From positions 1 through 49,686 of the forward strand of contig JAKSTF010000005.1 of the NCBI GenBank assembly GCA_024402715.1: 49,686 nt of DNA, read 5' to 3'. Position 1 is the first letter of the stretch. Every line of letters begins with the position of its first letter. A program made the position numbers and the translations under genes. Positions 26,359 to 35,256 of the stretch are shown in pieces. The notes below the pieces were generated by a model that was not told the origin of the DNA, made no database searches, and was given only the letters and a program-made list of their open reading frames with translations. The stretch comes from Alphaproteobacteria bacterium (lineage in GTDB: Bacteria; Pseudomonadota; Alphaproteobacteria; Rs-D84).

Positions 26359-27915
26359 TTATTTTGCACGTTTTTGCAAAATATAAATTTGAACGATTCC
26401 GCACAGATTTGATACTGTCCAATACAGAACCAATCCCGCTGGGAAAAACGCAAACATAACCGTAAATATAATCGGCATCCAACGCATTGCACGCTGTGTT
26501 GCAACCGCCATGTCATTACCATTCGATGTTGTACGTGTTGTATTTTGCATTTTTTGTTGCAACCACATTGTTCCCCCCATCAATATCGGCAGTATAAAAT
26601 ATGGATCCATAACCGCCAAATCAGATATCCATAAAAACTGTGCACTGCGCATTTGAACGGACACCAATAACGCTTTGTACAAAGCAAAGAAAATCGGAAT
26701 CTGAATCAACATCGGCAAACACCCGGACATCGGTGATGTTTTATGTGTTTGATATAAACGCAACAATTCCATCTGCATACGGGCCTTATCATTCGCATAT
26801 AATTTTTGAATACGTGCCATTTCCGGTTGCATTTTTTGCATAGCAATCATTGATGTGAATGATTTACGCGTCAATGGCCATATCAATAAACGTAACATTA
26901 TTGTAAATAAGATAATCGCAATACCATAATTACCAACAATGGAATTTAATGAATTTAATGACCATAACATCGGTCGTGTCAAAAATGCAAACGTCCCGTA
27001 ATCCATGGTTTTATTTATTCCAATAATTTTACCGGCAGCAACATCCAAAGTAACCTGATCACGTGGTCCGGCAAACATTTGCGTTGTAAACGAACGCGAT
27101 TGTCCAGCCGACAATACAACCGGTGCAACATTTATATCGGCAACATAAATATTTGCATTTTTACGAATACGCATTGTTTGATCTGATGCATTTACCTGGG
27201 CAATTGTTTCCCAATACTGATCTGCAAATCCTAAAAAACCATTAACAGTTGAATACATATATGACTTTTTATCTAAATCAATCCAATCAATATTTTCAAT
27301 ATCTGAATTTATATATGCAATTGCCCCTGTATCAACACCCGTATTTTTATTTTTTACGTCACGTGCCATACGTACAAATGGGGCCACAGATACATCATGA
27401 TGTGTTACATTATTTATAGTATCTGTAATCGTTACAATATTTCCATCAATTGTAAATTCACGTCGATATGTAACACCATCTGTGGCACGCCAAATATATG
27501 CGGTGCCTTCACGTGTCCATACCGTATTCGCCATAGGCCCCGTGGTCCCCGTCATTTGAAAACCGATTTCTGCATAACATTCTGCACAGTCCAATAATGT
27601 AACCGCAGACGCATTATCCGAAAAATCATTTAATTTAATATTTGAAATTCGTAATCCCTGAACACGTGCGGATATTTTTTCAGAATTAAATTCATCCGCT
27701 GGCACATCAGAAATATCTATATCATCCAAAAACTTTATGTTTGTATTATCGACATTTATTTTATTAAAACCGCCAAATATCCATAACAATGCAACGAATA
27801 CACCCGTCCACATAAAAAACGATTTTAATTGGAATTTTTTATTATTGTTTTCTGCATTACGATTTGCATTCCATTGTGCAAACCCAGAATTTTGATTATT
27901 TAAAAATTGAACCAT
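26359..27915 (-). CDS. yidC: Membrane protein insertase YidC
   Basis: 518 residues from ATG 27915 (AAGGTG upstream; the frame to 27966 overlaps lspA and lacks support). It has an N-terminal membrane span, a large periplasmic P1 domain, then the conserved five-span core starting YGIAIILFTIMLRLLIWPL, whose Arg is the hydrophilic-groove residue, and MSGCLPMLIQIPIFFALY. It inserts and folds inner-membrane proteins with or without Sec. It follows lspA after 16 bases. rnpA, rpmH and trmE, common yidC neighbours, are absent. Confidence 0.97.
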   Translation of the reverse strand: MVQFLNNQNSGFAQWNANRNAENNNKKFQLKSFFMWTGVFVALLWIFGGFNKINVDNTNIKFLDDIDISDVPADEFNSEKISARVQGLRISNIKLNDFSDNASAVTLLDCAECYAEIGFQMTGTTGPMANTVWTREGTAYIWRATDGVTYRREFTIDGNIVTITDTINNVTHHDVSVAPFVRMARDVKNKNTGVDTGAIAYINSDIENIDWIDLDKKSYMYSTVNGFLGFADQYWETIAQVNASDQTMRIRKNANIYVADINVAPVVLSAGQSRSFTTQMFAGPRDQVTLDVAAGKIIGINKTMDYGTFAFLTRPMLWSLNSLNSIVGNYGIAIILFTIMLRLLIWPLTRKSFTSMIAMQKMQPEMARIQKLYANDKARMQMELLRLYQTHKTSPMSGCLPMLIQIPIFFALYKALLVSVQMRSAQFLWISDLAVMDPYFILPILMGGTMWLQQKMQNTTRTTSNGNDMAVATQRAMRWMPIIFTVMFAFFPAGLVLYWTVSNLCGIVQIYILQKRAK

Positions 27916-27931
27916 TTTATTTTTCACCTTT

Positions 27932-28459
27932 TTATTTTTTTGCCCCACGACGTTTATATGCAACATACCAATTCAACGCATATAACCCAACACCAACACA
28001 TATACAGATATCAGCAACATTGAATGACGGATAATGCCATGCACCAACATGAAAATCCAAGAAATCAATTACCGCGCCAAAACGTATGCGATCGATTAAA
28101 TTACCAAACGCGCCACCACAAATTAATGCCAATGGCATACGTTCCGCATTTTCAGCACGCATGAACATATAATGTCCCAAAAAACCAATAACAAATGCGG
28201 TTAACAGAATTATAATCAATGGTGCAAATTCACCAATATTTCTAAATAATGAAAATGCCGTCCCCGGATTCCATGTAAATACAATATTAAAAAAATTTGT
28301 TACATGTGTTATAAAATATGGATACGGCACCAATTCCCAGGCAGTACCCACAACCGGCACATGTCCCGATACCATATATAACAATACACCTTTGGAAAAA
28401 ACATCGGCAACAATAACTGCCAACGCAATCGCAATATATTTTATCCAACCTTTCTTCAT
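27932..28459 (-). CDS. lspA: Lipoprotein signal peptidase (signal peptidase II)
   Basis: 175 residues from ATG 28459, chosen for AAGGG six bases upstream; the frame extends to 28531. It is a four-span inner-membrane aspartic protease that cleaves the signal peptide of diacylglyceryl-prolipoproteins. Catalytic Asp123 (GNLIDRIRFG) and Asp150 (FNVADI) are present, as is the NPGTAFSLF block. It acts after Lgt, encoded at 1426-2226. Confidence 0.97.
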   Translation of the reverse strand: MKKGWIKYIAIALAVIVADVFSKGVLLYMVSGHVPVVGTAWELVPYPYFITHVTNFFNIVFTWNPGTAFSLFRNIGEFAPLIIILLTAFVIGFLGHYMFMRAENAERMPLALICGGAFGNLIDRIRFGAVIDFLDFHVGAWHYPSFNVADICICVGVGLYALNWYVAYKRRGAKK

Positions 28460-28568
28460 ATACATCCCTTTAATTACATAGCAAAATATACCACGCGATA
28501 ATACAAAATCAAATACAAATCGCATATCCAATCATGGTTATGCGATTTAATTTATACATAAAATATAC

Positions 28569-30269
28569 TTATTTATCTGGTGCATTATCCGCATCCAACA
28601 TCGTATAATTATTCGCACGCAACAAATCCAATGTTTCATCAATTTGTTTTTCATCAACCCCCAATATTCCTAAAACGTTATAACCTAACATAAATGATGT
28701 TTCAATTGTTTCAGGTAATGCCTGTGATGCCCCATCTTTGACCAATACACGCGATTCTGCTAAATTACGTGCTCGTGCAAAAATTTTTACGCGTGGGACG
28801 ATACTACGAACAATTTGTACAACATTTTGTGATTCTGCCGCATTATCCAATGCAACAACAACCGCACGTGTATTACGATTTAAGCCCATTTCACGCAAAA
28901 CATCCGCATTTTTACAATTACCGTATACAACATTATCACCACGCTCACGTCCCATCATTACCGAATCAACCCCCAAATCAATTGCAACATACGAAACGTT
29001 ATGCATAGTCAACATTTTTGCAACGATCTGACCAACACGTCCAAAACCACATATAACAACCGACGGGGCATCTGCACCACGCATATTCTTTGCCTGTGCT
29101 GCGGCCTGAGTTAACAATTTACCAGACCTTTGCAATCTATCATAAATCGCCAATAACAACGGTGTTACCATTATGGACAATATGATTGTCGCGGTTAAAA
29201 TCTCTTGATGAGAATTTGATAACACATCAATCCCTGATGTCCGCATTGTCTGTAACATTAACAAACCAAATTCCCCACCCTGGGATAAAATCAATGCAAT
29301 TCTTGCTGCATCATTTATAGGCACATGCCGAACACGTGCCACAATAAATATTGCCCAAAATTTAACTGCAACCAATCCAATAACACCCGCAAATATCATG
29401 TACCAACGCGATAACAACAATGGTAAATTTAATCCCATTCCCAACGAAATGAAAAAGAATGCCAAAAATAGTGTTGCATATGGACTGATTTCAGCAACAA
29501 TTTGATGTCGATAAATTGTTTCTGACATCAACATACCGGCCAAGAATGCCCCCAGCCCGGCAGGCAATCCAATTAATGTAATCATCACAGCCCAGAATAC
29601 AATATTTAACATTGTTGCTAATAAAAATGCTTCTTTGGATTTTAATCTTGATACCTGACGCATCAATGGGTTTAAAACAAAACGCCCAACCACAGCCGCC
29701 CCAACCACCAATGCAGCAGACGATACCGTAATATCAATAACAGACGCACCAAAACTGAACGTTTTACCGGCAAACACTGGTAACATTGCCAATAATGGAA
29801 TCGACAACAAATCCTGAAATAATAATATGGAAAATGTTTGACGCCCCATATCTGTATTTACCTGATTTCTGTCTGCCAATAATTGCAAATCTTCAGATGT
29901 ACTGGACATTGCCAACATTAATGCGACCATTACGCATACCATAACCGACCAATTAGTTATCCCAAACAATATTGGGAATAACATCACAGCCACCATCATA
30001 ACCTGGGTTATACCAAAACCAAATATCGTTCGACGCATTTCCCATAAACGACGCATATTGATTTCCAACCCCAAATTAAACCACAAAAATAATATTCCTA
30101 ATTCCCCCAGAAAACTCCATGTTTCAGTTAATTGAAATAAATCAAAAATATATGGTCCGGATAATATACCAGCAATTAAAAATGCAACCAATGTTCCAAT
30201 ACGTGCAATACGCAACGCAAAAACCAGCATAAAAACAATGGCTAAAAATAGCAATACAGACAGTGACAT
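28569..30269 (-). CDS. CPA2-family cation:proton antiporter with RCK/TrkA-N domain
   Basis: 566 residues: about 12 membrane spans (1-385) with SSTSEDLQLLADRN and TFSILLFQDLLSIPLLAM, characteristic of KefB/KefC/YbaL-type transporters, then a cytosolic Rossmann domain (from ~400) with the nucleotide-binding GFGRVGQ and acidic IDLG. It likely exchanges K+ or Na+ for H+ under nucleotide or glutathione control. In the KefC regulatory loop HALESDIEP the equivalent here is HQIVAEISP, so glutathione gating like KefC is not assured. A strong purine-rich Shine-Dalgarno precedes the ATG. Confidence 0.9.
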   Translation of the reverse strand: MSLSVLLFLAIVFMLVFALRIARIGTLVAFLIAGILSGPYIFDLFQLTETWSFLGELGILFLWFNLGLEINMRRLWEMRRTIFGFGITQVMMVAVMLFPILFGITNWSVMVCVMVALMLAMSSTSEDLQLLADRNQVNTDMGRQTFSILLFQDLLSIPLLAMLPVFAGKTFSFGASVIDITVSSAALVVGAAVVGRFVLNPLMRQVSRLKSKEAFLLATMLNIVFWAVMITLIGLPAGLGAFLAGMLMSETIYRHQIVAEISPYATLFLAFFFISLGMGLNLPLLLSRWYMIFAGVIGLVAVKFWAIFIVARVRHVPINDAARIALILSQGGEFGLLMLQTMRTSGIDVLSNSHQEILTATIILSIMVTPLLLAIYDRLQRSGKLLTQAAAQAKNMRGADAPSVVICGFGRVGQIVAKMLTMHNVSYVAIDLGVDSVMMGRERGDNVVYGNCKNADVLREMGLNRNTRAVVVALDNAAESQNVVQIVRSIVPRVKIFARARNLAESRVLVKDGASQALPETIETSFMLGYNVLGILGVDEKQIDETLDLLRANNYTMLDADNAPDK

Positions 30270-30304
30270 TCTCTCTCCCTTATCCTGTTTGTGTATTTAT
30301 TATA

Positions 30305-31126
30305 TCATAAAAATTGGGCTATTTTTGAAAATATTTCAGGTGATAATTCTTCGGCCCGTTCTGTTCCATTTAAACCGAATTTATTCCAATCAACCCCAGG
30401 CATAATACCGCGTATCATTTTACGTCGATGGCCAAATAACAATGCGGTTAATTTTTCTACACGCGCCACATCCCCCAATACGCGAATTTTATCAATATTC
30501 GGAATAACCTGAACAACAGACGACTGAACCTTTGGCCGTGGAACAAATGCGGTATTTGGAACATCAAATAAAATACATGCATCTGCAATCAATGATGTTA
30601 AAACAGACAATCTACCGTATTCAGAATCACCAACATTGGCGGTAATACGACGTGCAACTTCGCGTTGGAACATTAATGTCATTGATTTAATTTTTGCCCC
30701 ACGGGCCGCAGATATAATCCAACGAACAAATAATTCTGTTCCGACATTATACGGCAAATTTGCACATATTGCATATCCATCTGGTGCCTGCGCATTACAA
30801 TCAACATGCAAAGCATCATCATAAATAACCGATAATCGACCATCCGATGCCGCCACAACACGCGACAAAATAGGTTCTGTTGTTTTATCTTTTTCAATCG
30901 CAAATACCCGTCTGGCCCCCGCTAATAAAATGGCCCGTGTCAATCCAGCAGGCCCCGGTCCAATTTCAATAACGGTGGTTGTATCAATATTTGGTACACT
31001 GCGTGCGATACGCCCCGTTAAATTTAAATCAAATAAAAAATTCTGACCAAATTGTTTTTTGGGTTCCAATCCACAATCACGCATCATTTCAGACACAGGT
31101 GGCAAAGATGAAATCATATCCGTCAT
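30305..31126 (-). CDS. rsmA: 16S rRNA dimethyladenosine transferase
   Basis: RsmA/KsgA dimethylates two adjacent adenines in helix 45 of 16S rRNA. The 273-residue protein has FGQNFLFD, the SAM-binding EIGPGPAGLTRAIL, the catalytic NLPYNV motif and the AFVPRPKVQSSVV C-terminal block. Its ATG overlaps the recR stop by four bases (ATGA), implying translational coupling. Confidence 0.97.
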   Translation of the reverse strand: MTDMISSLPPVSEMMRDCGLEPKKQFGQNFLFDLNLTGRIARSVPNIDTTTVIEIGPGPAGLTRAILLAGARRVFAIEKDKTTEPILSRVVAASDGRLSVIYDDALHVDCNAQAPDGYAICANLPYNVGTELFVRWIISAARGAKIKSMTLMFQREVARRITANVGDSEYGRLSVLTSLIADACILFDVPNTAFVPRPKVQSSVVQVIPNIDKIRVLGDVARVEKLTALLFGHRRKMIRGIMPGVDWNKFGLNGTERAEELSPEIFSKIAQFL

Positions 31127-31719
31127 AATGTTTTACGCCCCCCGAATGCTAAACTTAATGTTCCATCATCCAAATAATCCAAATCACCGCCCAAAGGTAC
31201 ACCAGATGCCAATTCTGAAAATATAACCGATGATCCCTCACCAATCACAGACATAACATAATGCTGCGTTATTTTGCCTTCCACCGTATTTGGCAACGCA
31301 AAAATAATTTCAGAAATTTTTTCATTTTTTATACGATGCCCCAAACCATACATATTTAAATCATCGGGGGTTATACCACTGGTCCCCGATAATAAACCGC
31401 CCAATATGTGATATCTGCCATGAAACACAGCCGATTTTTCCAACGTCCACACATCCGCCAAATCACGCACAATACACAAAACACCATTTTCTCGTGCACC
31501 ATTGCGACAAAACTCGCACATAGTATTCACATCAGTTAATACCCCACAATTTGGACATGGACGAATCGTTTCCGCCGCATCTAATAATGCTGATGCCAAT
31601 GCTGATGCACGTCCTGTTTTATCCTGCAACAACGACAATACGATGCGACTGGCCGCCCGAGAACCCAAACGAGGCAATTTTGCAAATTGTTTTATTAATT
31701 TTTCTATCTTAGGATTCAT
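31123..31719 (-). CDS. recR: Recombination mediator RecR
   Basis: 198 residues: N-terminal helix-hairpin-helix (LPRLGSRAASR), zinc finger Cys55/58/68/71, and a Toprim domain with GVLCIVRDLADVW and LLSGTSGITPDDL. It works with RecO and RecF in loading RecA on gaps. No clear Shine-Dalgarno precedes the ATG, 20 bases after the carboxypeptidase stop; dnaX/ebfC, frequent neighbours, are absent. Confidence 0.96.
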   Translation of the reverse strand: MNPKIEKLIKQFAKLPRLGSRAASRIVLSLLQDKTGRASALASALLDAAETIRPCPNCGVLTDVNTMCEFCRNGARENGVLCIVRDLADVWTLEKSAVFHGRYHILGGLLSGTSGITPDDLNMYGLGHRIKNEKISEIIFALPNTVEGKITQHYVMSVIGEGSSVIFSELASGVPLGGDLDYLDDGTLSLAFGGRKTL

Positions 31720-31739
31720 GTTATAACCATAATAATATT

Positions 31740-32900
31740 TTAATGAAAAACGAAACTGTCTATACCGTTGGCATCAGCACGCATTTTAATATTTTGTGCC
31801 GTTGTTTCCGTTAATCCACCGATACGAACACGATACATTCCATTCGGTGCAATCTCAATTTGTGCATTTACCCCAAGTTTATTTTTAACACTTGCGATCT
31901 GAACATTTGCCGCATCGCGTGAACTGAACGCACCAAATTGAACACCAACACCACCAACTGTAACATACTGTGATTTTACAGGCGTTGACCCAGCCGACAC
32001 ATTTTTACCACCCCCAGTGGTTGCAGCCATATACGCCGCTGATATTGTTGGAGCCACTTGTTCAGCATAAACAATAGGCTGGGGGGACGAATAACTTGAT
32101 ACCCCCTGCCCTTTGGCAGCAAAACCCTGATTTAATAAATTGGTTGCGACACTGGCCCGAACATCTTTATTTTGAGCCCCTAAAATAACCGCCATTAAAT
32201 GTTCACCATTACGTTCAGCCGTTGCAACCAACGAATAGCGTGATTTATTTGTGTATCCAGTTTTCATACCATCACACCCCGGATAAGTCCCCAACAAACG
32301 ATTCCCATTCGTATATGTTTTACCGTTGTATGTCCACGTTTTAATACCAAAATATTTCCAATATTGCGGAAAATGTTTATACACCGCCATAGACAGCAAA
32401 GCAATATCACGTGCCGTTGATAAATGATCATCATTTGGCAATCCAGATGAATTTTCAAAATTCGTCTGTTTCAAACCAATTTCAGATGCGACCCGCGTCA
32501 TTAAATCAGCAAAACTACCTTCTTTACCGCCTTTTAAATTTTCTGCCAACACACGTGCAACATCATTTGCACTCATTACCGTCAACGCCTTAATTGCATC
32601 TTCAACACGAATTTTACTACCTGCGCTTAAGCCTAATTTTACAGGTTCTGCTTGGGTGGCAAAATTTGATACAATTAAATAATCATCCAAATGTAAGCGT
32701 CCATGTTCCAACGCATCAAACGTTAAATACACTGTCATAATTTTGGTCAATGACGCAGGATAATTAGGTTCATCTGCATTTTCTTTGTACAAAACCTGGC
32801 CGGTATTCATATCTGCAACCAATGCCGCACGATATTGTGCACCAAATGCCGCACCCGCTGTAAACATAATCAGTAAAAAAAACGCACTAACATTTCTCAT
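31740..32900 (-). CDS. dacA: D-alanyl-D-alanine carboxypeptidase (PBP5-like) with SPOR domain
   Basis: 386 residues. A signal peptide ends near AAFG-AQYRA. The penicillin-binding active-site motifs are complete: SLTK (Ser50/Lys53), SAN (110-112) and KTG (213-215). It trims the terminal D-Ala of peptidoglycan stem peptides in the periplasm. The C-terminal ~80 residues form a SPOR domain (GVGVQFGAFSSRDAANVQI...YRVRIGGL) that targets septal denuded glycan, replacing the amphipathic membrane anchor of E. coli PBP5. The Shine-Dalgarno is weak. Confidence 0.94.
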   Translation of the reverse strand: MRNVSAFFLLIMFTAGAAFGAQYRAALVADMNTGQVLYKENADEPNYPASLTKIMTVYLTFDALEHGRLHLDDYLIVSNFATQAEPVKLGLSAGSKIRVEDAIKALTVMSANDVARVLAENLKGGKEGSFADLMTRVASEIGLKQTNFENSSGLPNDDHLSTARDIALLSMAVYKHFPQYWKYFGIKTWTYNGKTYTNGNRLLGTYPGCDGMKTGYTNKSRYSLVATAERNGEHLMAVILGAQNKDVRASVATNLLNQGFAAKGQGVSSYSSPQPIVYAEQVAPTISAAYMAATTGGGKNVSAGSTPVKSQYVTVGGVGVQFGAFSSRDAANVQIASVKNKLGVNAQIEIAPNGMYRVRIGGLTETTAQNIKMRADANGIDSFVFH

Positions 32901-32948
32901 TATACTTAATCATTCTACAAAAAAACAACTCAACGGGTCAACAACAAA

Positions 32949-32981
32949 CAAAAAAACACCCCTGTTGGGGTGTTTTTTTTA
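32949..32981 (-). terminator. Intrinsic terminator after pyk
   Basis: AAAACACCCC/GGGGTGTTTT stem with a short TGTT loop, T-rich on both sides, between the pyk stop and the carboxypeptidase gene. Confidence 0.9.
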
Positions 32982-32996
32982 TAATAACAAACGCTA

Positions 32997-34370
32997 TTAT
33001 TTGATTGTGCGCAGGCTGATTTCTTCACCATCAACAACAACCAATTTACCCGCATCAATACCACAACGACGGGCAGCAGCAAATGCATCACGTTTATCAA
33101 ACATTTCTGCATTCAATACAGGCATAACTCCGCGTGAAATACACAATTGGCTGGCAATAACCTGTTCTTTGCAAACCGCAACAATTGGCATATCTGGACG
33201 ACGACAAGAAATCTGCATTGCCGCATCACAATCAGCAGCAAAAACAACAATCGCTGCAGCATTATTTAAACCGGCGACGCTTGCAACACTGTATGACCAA
33301 TCATTTTCAACCGTATCATCAATCACACAACCCTCAACACATTCATTTTCAATTGCATCCGCATCAGAATATGCCAAAATCTTTGCCATTGTTTCCGCAA
33401 CAAATGCAGGATTATTGCTAATTGTTGTTTCTTCTGATGTCATTGTTGAATCAGCGCGTAAATATGCAGCTGTTGCAACATCAGAAATTTCTGCACGTGT
33501 TGGGAAATCACTGTTAACCATCGAGCCCAACATTTGTGTCGCAATAATTACAGGTTTGTTCATTGCGCGGCATTCACGGACAATATGACGTGTAATTGCA
33601 GGAACTTTTTCAAATGGAACTTCTACAGCCAAATCGCCACGTGCAACCATAATTGCATCTGCAACTGCAATGATTTCAGAGATACGTTCAACCGCATTTG
33701 GACGTTCAATTTTTGCAATAATTTTGATTGGACGTGATGTACGTGCTTTGATGAATTCACGAACTTCAATAACGTCTTCCGGTTTTTGAACAAAAGAAAT
33801 TGCAACCCAATCAGGATTTTTTGTAACCGCATAATCCAAATCAACACGATCTTTGGCAGTCAAAACAGATGTTGCAACTTCAGTATCTGGCAAATTAAAA
33901 CCGCGACGTGACCAAATTTCTGTTCCACGGATAACAGTTGCTTCGATTTTATCTGCACTAACTGCATCAACACGCATTTCAATTTTACCGTCATTCAACA
34001 AAATTCTGTCCCCAGCCCCCAATGATTTCATAACATCTGCGTCTGGCAATTGAACACGTTGTGAATTACCTGGTGTCGGATCTGTATCAAAAACAAACTT
34101 TTGTCCAGGTTCAATTGGGAATTTATCTTCGGTTTCAAAATTGCCGATACGATGTTTTGGACCCTGTAAATCAACCAAAACAGCCACTGGTGTATCCAAT
34201 TCATTAGAAATTTCACGAATCATATCAATTTTTGCCCCCTGAACATCACCTGTATCATGGCTGAAATTCAAACGGCAAATATTAACACCGGCACGAATCA
34301 TATTGGTCAAAACTTCGCGACTTTCGCTTTTTGGACCAATTGAAGATGTTATTTTTGTAAGTTTTTTCAT
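32997..34370 (-). CDS. pyk: Pyruvate kinase
   Basis: Last step of glycolysis, phosphoenolpyruvate + ADP to pyruvate + ATP. 457 residues from ATG 34370, with AGAGG eight bases upstream; the ATG at 34379 sits directly on that site. RLNFSHD, LQGPKHRIG, IIAKIE with the catalytic Lys, VARGDLAVE metal-binding motif and ATQMLGSM are present. The usual MLSGETA stretch reads TMTSEETT, a divergent but non-catalytic region. Its promoter region is shared with divergent gapR. Confidence 0.95.
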   Translation of the reverse strand: MKKLTKITSSIGPKSESREVLTNMIRAGVNICRLNFSHDTGDVQGAKIDMIREISNELDTPVAVLVDLQGPKHRIGNFETEDKFPIEPGQKFVFDTDPTPGNSQRVQLPDADVMKSLGAGDRILLNDGKIEMRVDAVSADKIEATVIRGTEIWSRRGFNLPDTEVATSVLTAKDRVDLDYAVTKNPDWVAISFVQKPEDVIEVREFIKARTSRPIKIIAKIERPNAVERISEIIAVADAIMVARGDLAVEVPFEKVPAITRHIVRECRAMNKPVIIATQMLGSMVNSDFPTRAEISDVATAAYLRADSTMTSEETTISNNPAFVAETMAKILAYSDADAIENECVEGCVIDDTVENDWSYSVASVAGLNNAAAIVVFAADCDAAMQISCRRPDMPIVAVCKEQVIASQLCISRGVMPVLNAEMFDKRDAFAAARRCGIDAGKLVVVDGEEISLRTIK

Positions 34371-34400
34371 TTTTTGCATCCTCTTGCTTTTTTGTTTTTC

Positions 34401-34428
34401 TTGATTTTTGCGTTTAATTGTATATCAT
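34401..34428 (+). promoter_or_regulatory. Promoter of gapR
   Basis: TTGATT (34401-34406), 16-base spacer, TATCAT (34423-34428), then AAGGGG before the ATG at 34461. Confidence 0.5.
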
Positions 34429-34460
34429 AAACTTTGTAAATAAACAAGGGGAAATCTGCA

Positions 34461-34709
34461 ATGAAAAACGCAAATCATGGTGCATTTGATAATGCTGTCT
34501 TAACCAGTTTTATCGAACGTGTTGAAAAATTGAACGAAGAATCTGCCGCAATTGCCGCGGATATCAAAGAAATTTTTAACGAAGCAAAATCTGCAGGATA
34601 CGATCCAAAATACATTCGTCAAATGATACGTTTGCGCAAAATGGATCCAGACGAATTGGAAGAAACGGATGAATTGACACAAATGTATCGTACAGCATTG
34701 GGATTATAA
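34461..34709 (+). CDS. gapR: GapR (DUF2312) nucleoid-associated protein
   Basis: 82 residues with the family pattern FIERVEKLNEESAAIAADIK..EAKSAGYDPKYIRQMIRLRK. GapR tetramers clamp overtwisted, AT-rich DNA and support replication and gyrase/topo IV action; the family is essentially confined to alphaproteobacteria, which helps place the organism. The protein is two antiparallel coiled-coil helices. It has its own promoter and terminator. Confidence 0.93.
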   Translation: MKNANHGAFDNAVLTSFIERVEKLNEESAAIAADIKEIFNEAKSAGYDPKYIRQMIRLRKMDPDELEETDELTQMYRTALGL

Positions 34710-34769
34710 TGGCATTAATTATCAATACCATCAAAAATTCGTCAACAACCACAATGTGGCATGTGAATT

Positions 34770-34809
34770 CAGGGCAATGGAAAACAAACCATGCCCTGTT
34801 TTGTTTTCA
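34770..34809 (+). terminator. Intrinsic terminator after gapR
   Basis: CAGGGCAATGG paired with CCATGCCCTG (one bulged base), loop of eight, followed by TTTTGTTTT. Confidence 0.85.
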
Positions 34810-34849
34810 ACGATAAATGCATTATTTGATACTAAGGGAATAATATAAA

Positions 34850-35212
34850 ATGAACACACGCAACCGCGAACCAAAATCCAAACCACAGAATCAAAAATCA
34901 TACAGAAACCCAAATTTAATCTTTTGTTGTCCGTATTGTCTAAGCTGTTTACCATTATCCCAATCATCCACAGAACACGAACCCCCACAATCCCGTCAAA
35001 ACGAATGCGGCGAAAGCAAAGAAATTTTAGCCTGCAAACAATGTAATAACGAAAAAAGCGCATTAACCAAAACCGAATACACACAATGGAAACAATTAAA
35101 TAAAATCAGGGGCGGTAAAACGGGAACAGACCAAGGCAACTTATCTGATGCGGATTTTGCAGAATTCCAACGTTTAAATGCAATTAGAAACGGTTTGTAT
35201 AAACAAAAATAA
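34850..35212 (+). CDS. Small HNH-like zinc protein
   Basis: 120 residues. The middle has an HNH/His-Me-finger-like layout: CPYC (27-30), STEHEPP with His43, then ACKQCNNEK (Cys62/65, Asn66-67). The second metal-binding His of a classic HNH is not obvious, so catalysis is uncertain. The C-terminal third contains a related pair of helices, YTQWKQLNKIRGG (78-89) and DFAEFQRLNAIRNG (102-115). TAAGGGAA precedes the ATG. It stands alone between the gapR terminator and comEC. A nuclease role is inference from the fold signature only. Confidence 0.6.
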   Translation: MNTRNREPKSKPQNQKSYRNPNLIFCCPYCLSCLPLSQSSTEHEPPQSRQNECGESKEILACKQCNNEKSALTKTEYTQWKQLNKIRGGKTGTDQGNLSDADFAEFQRLNAIRNGLYKQK

Positions 35213-35215
35213 TCA

Positions 35216-35246
35216 TTTACACTTGCAATCAACATAAAAATTTATA
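35216..35246 (+). promoter_or_regulatory. Possible promoter giving a leaderless comEC transcript
   Basis: TTTACA (35216-35221), 19-base spacer, TTTATA (35241-35246). The comEC ATG begins at 35257 and no Shine-Dalgarno is visible, so transcription could begin close to the start codon. Confidence 0.3.
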
Positions 35247-35256
35247 CCCTGCCAAT

